Part shown: positions 36,421 to 46,938 of the stretch, piece by piece
Numbering within the stretch: the stretch's first letter is position 1
Layout: every line of letters begins with the position of its first letter
From: Sabethes cyaneus
Lineage: Eukaryota; Arthropoda; Insecta; Diptera; Culicidae
Assembly: GCF_943734655.1 (NCBI RefSeq)
Contig: NC_071354.1
Span: forward strand, 72,173,338-72,237,337
DNA: 64,000 bases
Direction: 5' to 3'
Program-made: the position numbers and the translations under genes
Notes under the pieces: generated by a model
Told to the model about the DNA's origin: nothing
What the model saw: only the letters and a program-made list of their open reading frames with translations
The model's database searches: none

Positions 36421-36429
36421 TAGACTACT

Positions 36430-37505
36430 ACGGTTGAGAAACCATGGACAATCGGCCCACGCCATCAGGATATCAGCTACAAGGATTGCTAGGCACAGAT
36501 TTCTCCTGGTTTCGAGGGTGTCCAGCGCGCTACGTATCTTGGTAGCTGGAATGAGTTGTTACATGGCAGGGCGAATCGAACGAATTTGCGTTGTATTTTC
36601 TGTAAACGATTAACGCCGTTGAGATAATGAGATTCTAGACCGCCGAGCAATATTCTACCGCTTTACGGACAAGCGCGCTACACAAATTCTTCAAGGAATG
36701 TATATCAATTATTTGCTTATTTAGATCACCGTGACACTAATATTATTAGAACTTGTTGATTCTTTTCGGTGAGTGATGATGCAGAATTGATGCGTTATTA
36801 CGTCTGATTATGGCCGAAGGAAAACAGTAACAGAAACGTCACACCAAATCAATAGTTTTTGATTTTGACTGAAAAGAATCAACAAGTTCTATAAATATAT
36901 CTATATCAATGATGTTATTCGCCGTTTTCATGATCAGTCCCAGATTGCGGGATGCTTTAGCAACGACGTAGTCGATAAGCTGCTTGTCGGTGAGCTGTGA
37001 GGCAAGGAAGACCCCCAAGTCCTTGATGCAGCACTAATCAATTTACCACCGAGACGATAGCCGAAAAGTATTAGCTGTTTTTTCCCTAGAGAACGATACA
37101 AACGAACACTTGCTAATGTTGAGCATTATTCCATTTTCGTTGCGCCATCTGGAAAAACTTTCTTGTTGTTGCAATAACATGGCGTCTTCTACTGAAAGCC
37201 TAGCAAAAAGTCCACATCGTTGAAGTATAGCACGAAGATGACTGGCCGAGATGGCTGCCTTGTGGAATACCGGACGTAGCAAGAAACCAGCGGGATATCC
37301 ACTATGTTACAGACATTTCCCGAAATGTTTACTCACTTCAAGCGTCAGGTGTAAGGCGAAATAACGATAGACAGTCTTCATGAGAGGATGTGAAGCAGTG
37401 GTAAGCCGAGGTGCGTAATTAGGATTACAGACGAAACACAAATCGAGCATTCCGTTGAGTTGCCGTAAAAAATGGAGATTGTAACTGTCCAGCAGTGTGT
37501 GCATA
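36430..37505 (-). pseudogene. Jockey-clade LINE relic with internal deletion
   Basis: Minus strand: 37504-37310 is the endonuclease end (LLDSYNLHFLRQLNGMLDLC, then LTTASHP). 37282-37043 is an RT C-terminal piece (SFSRWRNENGIMLNISKCSF). 36700-36440 is the region after RT (VEYCSAV, IQRKFVRFALP in shifted frames). The RT core is missing. A MITE sits at 36749-36889. Confidence 0.72.
36749..36889. mobile_element. 141-bp MITE with TA duplication, inside the jockey relic
   Basis: Perfect 19-bp inverted repeats GAACTTGTTGATTCTTTTC, with TA at 36747-36748 and 36890-36891. TA duplication and size suggest a Tc1/mariner-type MITE. Confidence 0.82.
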
Positions 37506-40500
37506 CCGTCATGGAAAATAAAATTTGCATATAAAATTTGCTTACATGCTTACAAAAACGTTTGTTCTACGACGTTTGATTTCAAAGTGATGAATTTTTA
37601 AAATAGCGATGATGAAAATAGAAGCCCTTCAGTTTTGTGAATATTGTCTTCATTCATTTTTCATTTCATTCAACTCAACGAGGTTAAAAGTTTTTACAAA
37701 TTCTAAGATCCTACGTTCTGTTTTGTACGATAATTATGAAAAATTCCCAAAAACAATCTATACAATTCTGGATTGGCGGACTGGATTGGGGGAACGGTGC
37801 TCCTGTATAAGATTTGATACAAAAATCCTTGTTACCAGATGAGATATGAATTTCTACAGCGGGTAAATGTTAAGGAAAATTGTGTTTTCCTTTCCGTCAT
37901 ACCGCTGAAACTACAAAAAACGTTATCGTGATATTTTTGTCACTTATATTGACAAATGAGAAAATTGTATCATGAAAATTTTTGAGATTTTCTGGAGTTC
38001 CACCACTGCGAAAAATTTTGAGGAAAACATTTTACAGATAATATTTTTCCTGAATTTCTGAGAAAATCTGCTTGTATTTTTATCTAAAATGTTTTGTTGT
38101 GTGATTCTTGGTAGACAAGAAGTTCACTAATTGCTAATGCCAGTTTAAAAAAATTTCAAGTAATTCTTGGAACAATTGATAATTACCTTAAATAGTCACA
38201 CTCACAATAGCTCAATCACTTGCATAAATCTCGCTGCATTACTAAGTTAAAAGCCCCTCAGATAATGATTCATTCAACCTTATGTATAAATCCCATATCG
38301 CTCGGTTGTCTGAATCGAACCGCAATTCAGCAAATTCACCTATTATAGGTTTCGCAATCAATTCTAGAACGAACGGGCTAAACTTACCCAGTGAAATTAA
38401 AGTAGGACTAACACTGTCTGAGCTCTCAGTTTTCTGTTTGCTGAGTTCAGCCATCGAAAGGTGGTAAAAAATGCATCAACCTTTCGCGGAAAGCAAATAC
38501 ATATACCTAATCAAAGAAAGGACTATTTTCCCTTCAGCTATCGCAAGCAAAGAAAATGCACAGCACGAATAGAAGCGAATTCCGGGGAAAACAATTCAAA
38601 ATGAATTCAACCAGATTGAACGGTAAAATGAACGGATTTTATCGTGAAATGAAACCTGACACTGTGGTATGTTTGTAAAAACAAAAGGAAAAACGGACCT
38701 AATTTGCAATTCTACACAATCGTTTCCTCGTTAGCCTGGGAAATAATCAATTTACCATGTGCTTGAAATTTTTTTATTTATTCACCGTAGTTTCGTGCTG
38801 TTTAGGTCGGGAACCAATTAAGGCCCTAATTAACCTAATGATTATAGTTAAAAAAATTCAATATCATTCAACGTATTCCTTATTATTAAAACTAGCTCTA
38901 TTATCACTAGTAATCAACATAGGTATGTTGAGAACTAACTACCGTTTCATGATTTTCGCAACAAAAAAAAGGTGATATGAAGTAGAGACATGAAGGTATA
39001 ATTTTTTATCAAAATAAAATTCAAACTCTAGCTAATTAGTTCTTCCTGTCTGCCTCAAACGGACAATGAAAAGTCTCAACTGGTTCGGATAATTGGTTTT
39101 CCTACAAAAAAATAAAACCTTAAAGTAAACAATTATTTGCGGTTGCTTTCCCGGTCCGAAACGAATTTATACCCGTTAACTCGACCTGTACATCAATGCC
39201 AAACCATGCAACTATTGTTCCGAACGGTTCTCTCATGTATCGTTTTACCATTCTGGATATGTTTTGCTCGTGTGTAAGATACAAATTTGTCCCGACACCA
39301 GCTCAGCGATCATTTGAGCCGTAACTCCAGCGGCGGAGGTAATGGCGCGTTTCTTTCCAACAACGTAAATGTATATGATTTGCATTACACTCTGTACAAG
39401 CGTCCACTGACTTGCCTCACTGAAAGGGAACAATAGTCTAATTTAATCCTAGCTAATTCAGTAGAACTGCTTCTGCTTGAGCTGAGATCCAAATCCACTG
39501 GCACTGACTGACTTATCACTTGTATGCAGACTAGGGTTAGGGTTATCTAATATTTTTCCTTTTCAAGCAAAAAAATGAGAATTCTCTCTGTGCTGTGCGC
39601 CACAACAAAAACTACCCTCCGGGGTTCCAGAGTATATACGTGACCCAGACTGGCTTGGATGATTTATAGGAGTGTTGGCGAAATGGATGAGCTTTTGATT
39701 AGATTATCTGACACTTTTGTGCGACACTTGTGGCGCAAATTTTGTCGTTCGAATTGATTCCTAATGGGACAATTTGGCGACATGTGCAGGCGAGAAACGT
39801 AGTTCGCCCGTCGTCGTCGTCGTCGTCCGGCCGAATGGTTCGAACATCAAAGTGACTTTTTTTTCTACCGTTGTTGCAGTCACGCAACGCTGCGGCCGGA
39901 GTCGCCACTAGGGTCGGTGACCTTGAACGCATTTTGGCTTCTCGCCACGCTAGTTTGAATAGAGTGGTAGCGACGAATTTAACAGTCAGCACAGCTAGTA
40001 TGTATGTGAATAACTAATTACAACGCCAGATGACCGAAGACTTGGAATAGTTACGCATTTTGGGAATGACTGTATCAACACTCTTAATTGGTTATTTTGC
40101 AGCAGTTAAAAAAACTCCACTCCTAATCAAAATTAATTGTGCAACATTTACTACGTCTATCAAACTTAGAGCCATGGTTAACCTTCATCTCCTTCATACG
40201 TAGAGAACTTCGCAAACCAAAACTTTGATTCAATATTTTCCTGGAAATTACTAGCTAATACTAGAAATTACTTGCTGATACTTAATTGTAGCACCGTAAA
40301 TACAAAATACACAGCCAAACTTTATTCAGCAATATAACTTGCTCTACAAATGTCCCAAAGTACCTCTAACTTTTTCAAATTTTGCTTGGCTCAAACGGTA
40401 CTGTCAAACGAGTCAAAATTGAGTCGAAGTGATTGGACCATCCCTGCTTAATAAGTTTTTTTTTCTCATACAGAATGTAATATCTGATAAAAAATCATAT

Positions 40501-40565
40501 TTTACGTAATGAAATATGAAAAATAAACATACGAATTTTTCCTTTGCGTTGATTTCTACACATAG
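37506..40565. other. Non-genic stretch, 3 kb
   Basis: AT-rich. Short frames at 38242-38467 and 39699-39992 have no recognisable domain. 39808-39828 is a CGT microsatellite that produces an Asp run on the minus strand. I see nothing else. Confidence 0.45.
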
Positions 40566-40569
40566 TCAA

Positions 40570-40648
40570 TTTTTAGCCCACCCGAAATCCGAACACAGCA
40601 CTGTATCCCAATTACCGTACATTGGATCAGTAAGATCAGCTTCCTGGT
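40570..40648 (-). pseudogene. Short RTE LINE fragment (family 1)
   Basis: The minus strand reads RKLILLIQCTVIGIQCCVRI, then SGGL. It matches the block of the large copy at 32580-32650 (KLIKLIKSTMDGTQCCVPIS). Confidence 0.75.
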
Positions 40649-40649
40649 A

Positions 40650-41670
40650 TAACTAACGACTGGATCGGTCGGACTCTTGGTTACAGGGTCGGCTACCCAC
40701 CAATGTACTGGAGGAGACTGACTTCTCAGAAACTTACCTCGGACTATCAAGCAGACAAATTATCAAGTACACATGCCAGACAGACATAGGGCTCAGTGAA
40801 GACATAGGGCTCCGAAACGTTCGTTCCTTCCGACGAACACGTGTGACTCGACGATGGCGTAACTCGTCGGCCACCAGCACCTTTGTTGTCACCGATGACA
40901 CGTGATTGAAATCTGCTTACTCTGCCGGGACAAGATTCCCGGGACGAATGCATATATATGCGGGAACCCGCTGATTTGTACCACGCTGCTGTAACGCTAT
41001 GAAGTACTCCTCTGTAGCACGTAACAGGGACTCGGCCTTCTAGACGGTGGTTTTTTTCTCCGAACGGCCTTGGCATACGAACAGGGCACTAGCATAACCA
41101 GCGGTCAAACGCCGATTCCAAACGGGTTACAAGATGGCGAAGATTTTCTACGATTCCACCGTAGTGTAATATCACAGGGAACCGCTTGACGGCCAGAGGA
41201 CTTCGTCGTTTCACGATGCGTCGTAATCCTCTTCAGAGCAGCTTTTTAACACACGCGAAATCTATTAAATTCGCCGACAATACACGTGGACTAAATTGCA
41301 CTCGTGGTCTTGCACCATCGAGAAACGTTTTCGATACTAGTGAGAGGACAGGCAACGACGATCCTGCCTCTTGATCGGTCTATCCACGAATGATCCTTTC
41401 GCTCATCTGTCATTACTCTCTATCCCCCTGTCACACTCTCCTTCTCTGTCGAACACCGGTCATAGTGGTGTTGCGTTAGATTCGCCATGATCTGAAACTC
41501 GCCGGAGAGATGTTAGTCGTGTTTTTTCAGGGTTGAATTTTTTAATGCGGTTCTTTGCCATCTTTGTTTGGTCTGTACAATTTTAATTTGTTTTACCTTT
41601 GTTATATTATAACAAAGGTTTAGGAATTGGTCGAAAAACACGAAATGCCATCTTTTCCAACCGATTTATT
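40650..41670. other. Unassigned stretch
   Basis: GC-richer than average, with frames but no domain. It may be LTR or LINE 5' debris. I could not find ends. Confidence 0.3.
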
Positions 41671-41671
41671 T

Positions 41672-42006
41672 TTCTTTAGCTGCATGATGGCCTCCTTGAC
41701 TTCGCCTGTCGTTGGGGCTGACACCACTTCCCCGTTTGTTGCACCGGCGAAATCGCCTTCCCCGCCGCCATGGTTCTCCGCCTAGGCGCCCTTCAGATGT
41801 TTATCGAATTGCTATTTCCACCTCTCTCTCGGTCACCTTACGATCGACCGTCAAAATACTGCCATTCTTATCCCGACACATTTCGGTTCGCTGCACAAAG
41901 CCTTTGTGGGATCCAATTAGTTTCTGGTAGAAATTTCGCGTTTCCTAAGAATGATGCGGCCGCTCCAACTCTGAATATTCCTGCTCTTCCTGGCAGAGCT
42001 TTTTCT
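41672..42006 (-). pseudogene. RTE LINE fragment (family 1 linker)
   Basis: Collinear with 33112-33460 of the large copy on the same strand (CTGCATGATGGCCTCCTT, CCCCGTTTGTTGCACCG). It ends abruptly near 42006, where family 2 sequence begins. Confidence 0.8.
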
Positions 42007-42011
42007 CCCGA

Positions 42012-43558
42012 CCCTAGTAGCACAGTTGTTACAATTCCGCCGAGAGCCGGTCCTTTCCGGCGGCTCTATTATTCTTCAGCTGACCAGCTGACCGATCAAG
42101 ATTGAGAGCCGCCACGCTGATATCGTTTGTTGGTATTCCTAGGTTAACATCCGTTGCGTCTCCTTCAGTCTCCTTCGCCGCCGAGATGCGCAGATCGCGC
42201 TCGTTTGTGGTAAGGTTTTCCTCCTCGTCCCTCATATATCAGGTCTCGGTGTGTATCCTTTACGAGAAGAATCACCTGCTCGTAGAACTTCAGGTATCAG
42301 CATCTTTGGCTCGAGCAGCACGTGCAGCAGCAGCTCGTAGAACTTACGCGTCTCATTAGCCCGGAATAGTTGTTCTAACTCTACACGATTTTTGTCCTCC
42401 TTCAGGCGCGTTTTCCTCTTCAGGATAGTGATCAACTCATTCCGCACTGGTCATTATATGGCCAAATTCTCCCTCGTTACAATGCTTAGATAGTTTTTCC
42501 ATGCTCTTTTTCCCTCCCCATCGCTTGTTGGCATTCCTCGTCAAACTAATCAATGCGTGCGCTCGAGGTTTCTTTACTTAGCACCACGGGTACGGCCTCA
42601 TTGACGGTCGAGCGTATTCTGCTCCGTCCGTCTTCGAGGGTCGCAGCAAATAGTTCCACAGAGAAAGGCCGTTCATCCGGTACGCGCGCGAAGTTGTCAG
42701 CAACTCACGGATTGCCTAATTGCTGAATGTTTAACCGATGAGGGCAGCTTTGTCGCGAGGTGTTTAGTAGTATTAAGCGCACATGTACTGCTGCTCGGTG
42801 ATGGTTCGATTCAATATTCGCACCCCGTAAGGAGCGTACGTTGCTGAAGTTCGAGAAAAACCGGCTCTGAATGAGAATATGATCGATTTGGCTCAAGGTT
42901 CGTTGGTCAGCCCAAGCAACAATGTGAGTTTTATTGTACTCTTATGGTGGTCTTTAAGACCAATTTTGGTCTTGAATGCCATCATAAGAGTGTAATAAAA
43001 CCCAAATTGTTACTTGGGAGGTGACCTCCAGGAGTTTTGTGGATATCTCTGCGGGACAGAAAGTGCTTCTGTCCCTCGGGAAGCTGCAAAGTTGATGCAT
43101 CGCTGGCCGTTATTGTTCCCAGTGCAAGCAATGGGGCCCGATCACCTATTCATCTATTCATTGCTTCCCTGCCGACCTGGGCGTTCATATCCCCGATGAC
43201 AATGATGACATCCCGCGGCGACCAGCTGTCGTACTTTGCATCCAGCTGTATATAGAACGCTTCCTTCTCGTCGTCGGGTCTACCTTCAGGTGGACAAGGC
43301 ACGTTTGAGATGGTTTAGTTGAAGAAACGGCTTTTTATTTTCAACATGCACATCCTCTCGTTGATCACTTTCCAGTCCATTACGTAAGTCTGCATTCTGC
43401 GCAGGCCCGTTCCCAGCTCGTTGGTTCATCGCTCTGGTAAAATTGGGCTTTGCTGTCACGGATCCTCCACACATTCTCGCCTTTGTGACATATTTCTATC
43501 AATTCCGTGATGCCGAACTTTTGAGGTTCAAACTGTTTCGAGGTTCAAACACTCCCTG
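42012..43558 (-). pseudogene. RTE LINE relic (family 2), endonuclease and linker
   Basis: The minus strand gives QLKNNRAAGKDRLSAEL, GDATDVNLGIPTNDISVAAL, NRVELEQLFRANETRKFYEL and SQIDHILIQSRFFSNFSNVR. Upstream it gives a shifted-frame copy of the endonuclease seen at 17200-18400. It serves as the reference that reveals the solo LTR in that copy. A MITE (42911-43018) interrupts the endonuclease. Confidence 0.8.
42911..43018. mobile_element. 108-bp MITE with CCCAAGYAACA ends, AG duplication
   Basis: The two halves are inverted copies (TTTTATTGTACTCTTATGGT versus TTTTATTACACTCTTATGAT). AG precedes and follows the element. The paralogous LINE at 17440-17455 reads TTGGTCAGGTGA without an insert, fixing the 2-bp duplication as AG. 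Confidence 0.85.
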
Positions 43559-43559
43559 T

Positions 43560-44380
43560 GGCCACCCATTAAGCACCCCCAGTATCGTCCTTTGAAAATC
43601 ATAATTTGTAGCTGCTGAGATTTATGCTAAAAATCAACCAAACTCAATGTCGAGTATTTGAATTTTAACCTTGGTCGCATGAGAACCTTATATGGTTTAC
43701 ATATGGTTATTTGCAATAATCATAATGACACCAAAACTTCTGAAAACTGAAAAAAAATCTATAACTCCCAATCGTATTACATCCTACGGGTAATGTCTGA
43801 GGTTCCCCCTCAGGAATTAATCAGTCTATTTTACGCATATTTCGCCACCGTCGTTGGGGAGTCACAATTTTGACAAAACAAACTAACAATAGCCGTACTA
43901 ATCACAGTGGGTTGAGAGTGCTTGACATTTTTCAATCTTTTAGTAGTGTCAAATCCAAGAATATCAGTTTTTATATTTAAACAGTTTCGATACAAAAAAA
44001 GCCGGCCAAACCCCAAAAACCTTTTATTGTTGGTTAATTCTCTCATGCCAATAAAAAATTACAAGATGCACACAAAAATAATTTTGCAAAACAGTTTTAG
44101 TTAATTATTACTAAAAATAAGTTGAAGTTGTAATGATACTGAAAGTCTGTCTTTTGCTATGCTTAAATGAAAGTGATATATGAATGTGAAAATCATTTAT
44201 TTATGAATGATGAATAAAATAATCTATCTCTTAGAATTCAACTCAATTTAAAGAGTTTTCTAGCACAAGGTGCAATTCAAGATACAAATAGCTATGTATA
44301 AACAAATTCTAAAGTTTTCACATGAGATGAGCTCACAATCAAAATATTTTAAATTGTCATTTCTTAAACAAAACAGAATA
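43560..44380. other. Non-genic stretch
   Basis: No gene or element end recognised. Confidence 0.45.
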
Positions 44381-45117
44381 GAGTATGTTGCTGCTTCGTC
44401 GTAATTGCCTATTCCCGTCCTATCCAACACAAATTATTAAAAATATCAGCATTTTTATGACCCACAATGCAAAACTAGTTATTCACTAATATTTTAGTTT
44501 GTTGTCTACCATCATTTTATCATTACAGAAGTCCTACCAGTCAAATTTCCTACGTTTTTTGTGCGACGAAGAAGAAAATGTCGACTAATTGTTTTAATTT
44601 CCGTCATTCATAGATGAAAATAACTCATGCAAGGTATTGTCGTTATTCTACAGCCAAGAACACTTGACTGGCCTGCAAAAATTTTGCAGAATAACATTTG
44701 TCATGCCGCCCTGCACAAATACATGCGCGTTAGCTTCGTAAACACCCAAGTAACATTTTTGTTGTCTAATAGGTTATTAAACTTTTGTACAACCAATTCC
44801 CATCAAATACTTGATAGGCTATTATACAACACAAATGTTACTTGGGCATTGTTGTGATTTTTAGTTCGGACGATGAAAAATTTTAATGGACAGATTTTTA
44901 AACGGTACGACGAATTTAGGAAATAAAGTCAGTTGCGTGATTTCAAAAATACGCTTTAATAATCGCTTTTCAGTGATTTCAAAGTTCTCGGATCGGGAGG
45001 TAAGTGTGTTTTAGTCAAATCAGCGCAAGAACTTTTAGATTATTCATTAAATCCATCCAACAAATGATGAAAATTAGAATGGCTTTACTTACTATGACGG
45101 GAATTAGAAATAAACCC
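44381..45117 (-). mobile_element. GGGT..ACCC element, copy 2 (inverted), with nested MITE
   Basis: It is the reverse complement of 19029-19690 apart from scattered changes and a 102-bp MITE at 44745-44846. Its outer end is GAGTATGTTGCTGC (one change from GGGTATG), with TA to the left. The inner end is AATAAACCC followed by TA. Confidence 0.83.
44745..44846. mobile_element. 102-bp MITE with CCCAAGTAACA ends, CA duplication
   Basis: The arms (CCCAAGTAACATTTTTGTTG and its inverted partner) are nearly complete over the element. Comparison with the uninterrupted paralogue at 19290-19310 shows that CA is present once there and on both sides here. Confidence 0.85.
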
Positions 45118-46602
45118 TACTTATTATCAAATTCTCCAATCCTATTAGGCCATTGCAAATAATTTCAAAAGTTTTTGTCACCGCCCCCCCCCCTCCCCTT
45201 GGAATTGGCTTGAAAAATCGAGGGGCAAAAAAATAATTTGTAGGACATGAGTTAAATTTTTTTTCATAAAAGCAATTGTCTGTGGGTTCTACAGCTTGAA
45301 AAACTCGACAAATGATTGTACGAGTTGAGTTAATACCTTTAGCACGAAACAGAAATGAAAATTCAAACAACGGAATTTCCGAAAATCCGAAAAAATTTTC
45401 TTTCGTTTTTGTCTTTTTTCGCAGATTTTCGCATGGAAAATAATAACGTACCTATATATTAAAAACAAGAATAGATTTGGTTTTCACGTTTAAACTTTAA
45501 GTAAAAATGCCTCAAATCAACTTTTTTTTGCTCGATTAAAAAATCTCTTTGTTTTTTTTCGCCCCCCTTCCTTCAGTGGTCCAACACCGGAAGGACAAAA
45601 ACTTTATAAAATATTTGTAATGGCCTTATTAGCGGTTGAAACAACCAACGTGTTTTCCAAGCAATATATCTGAAAAGTTTTTCTTGTCGAATATCTAGGT
45701 ATACATCTGTTATCAAAAATCTACGAACACAGTTAATCGTGTTCTCCGGTTTAAAACTCTCCATTCTCCCGCCTTGATTATAATACTTTTCTCTACGAAA
45801 AACGATTGGAGCAGCATACTGATAGTTTTTTTTGCAAACGACCACATGTAAGTTCTCGGGTCTGACGGTGCTCCACTCAGTCAGTTCAGTACCACTTCAA
45901 ACGTTGCCAGCAGAGCAAGCGCGATACGACTTCGAGTGACCCGGACACGTCTAAAGTTTCTGTTTTTTTTCTGTTTCGAAACGACCGTTTGCTGCTAGAA
46001 CATCCAAAAACTTCTGCGTGTTTCATTTTAATGCACGATTCTCGAGCACCGTTCGAAACTATTGTAACTTGCCCGGCTGGTGGTGGTATCGATTTGCCAC
46101 GCCGCCAAAAATGGTGAGCGAATTTCGTATTTCCATTTTTCTCCGTCCATCCTTTCGTCGGTTGGTCGATCATAATGATCGACACGATGGCTTTTGCCCG
46201 ATACCCATTTGGATATTGGGTACCTTTTTGGATACTCTTCATCCGGTGTTTTCACCTTGTTTTCTTTTTCTTTCAGATCCCCACTCGATGATCGCTAGTT
46301 TCGAACGGAGTAAGGAGCATTCAGTAGAAAGATATTCAACGGTGTGCGGTTGTGCCTTCTGAAATGATCAAGCCTTCAGTTCCAGTTCGCATTCGGATTG
46401 AACGTGTTGTCCTGAACCGTTTGTGCTGACCTAGACCGTGGTCCAACGTATAACGATGATTGTGATACAATAGTGTTAATAGTAGCAACGCAACGGCAAA
46501 AGTGTAACAATAGTGATCGTGAAGTCAATTGATAAAGTATTAGATAGTAAATAAGTAAATTGAAGTTTGTTACTTCTTTGAGTGTTACTGTGCAAGTAGT
46601 CA
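45118..46602. promoter_or_regulatory. SLC7 upstream region and probable 5' UTR
   Basis: The sequence between the transposon end and the SLC7 start must hold the promoter if exon 1 is the first exon. TCAGTCAGTTCAGT at 45878-45891 contains overlapping arthropod initiator-like words. TTTCTTTCAG at 46267-46276 could end a 5' UTR intron. Neither is proven. 45181-45200 is a C-rich homopolymer run. Confidence 0.35.
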
Positions 46603-46677
46603 ATGAGCAAAACTAAATGGCAAAAGTTGCAGTCGCAGATAGTTTGGCCCCGGTGCAGGGATTCGGCGAATCGGTGA
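46603..46677 (+). promoter_or_regulatory. Upstream ORF overlapping the SLC7 start codon
   Basis: An ATG 14 bases upstream of the main start opens a 24-codon reading frame in a different frame and stops at 46675-46677, inside the SLC7 coding region. Both ATGs have T at -3; the main one has G at +4, so it is slightly better. If the uORF is used, it would reduce initiation at the main ATG unless ribosomes leak past it. Whether the transcript includes both sites is inferred, because no transcript evidence is available. Confidence 0.55.
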
Positions 46678-46938
46678 ACCTGAGCCGACGTGGAAGCAAT
46701 GCCAGTTCTCGACTGCGGCCAGACCTGTCGGATAGCGATGAGGGTGGTATTAAGCTCAAAAAGGAGCTTGGCCTCATGGACGGAGTGGCAATTATTGTGG
46801 GTGTGATCGTTGGGGCCGGAATTTTTGTGTCTCCGAAAGGTGTTCTGCTGTATTCGGGTTCCATCGGACAGGCAATCATCGTGTGGATTTTTTCCGGTGT
46901 CCTCAGTATGGTTGGAGCGCTGTGCTATGCTGAACTCG
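46617..46938 (+). CDS. SLC7 exon 1 (start codon, TM1-TM2)
   Basis: This is the first coding exon, 107 codons plus one base, ending CTCG before GTAAGT. The start at 46617 (context TAAATGG) is the first in-frame ATG that gives a normal light-chain N-terminus. The exon encodes a Ser/Arg-rich and acidic cytosolic leader, then GIKLKKELGLMDGVAI, TM1 with GAGIF, and TM2 with VGALCYAEL. The split Gly codon is completed at 57189. Confidence 0.95.

Noticed and set aside
39531..39546. Telomere-like TTAGGG words
   Set aside because: Only two adjacent AGGGTT units occur, which is expected by chance. Diptera lack this telomere repeat.
45573..45845. 90-codon minus-strand frame just upstream of SLC7
   Set aside because: No domain recognised and no repeat partner. 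It is probably chance in promoter-proximal DNA.
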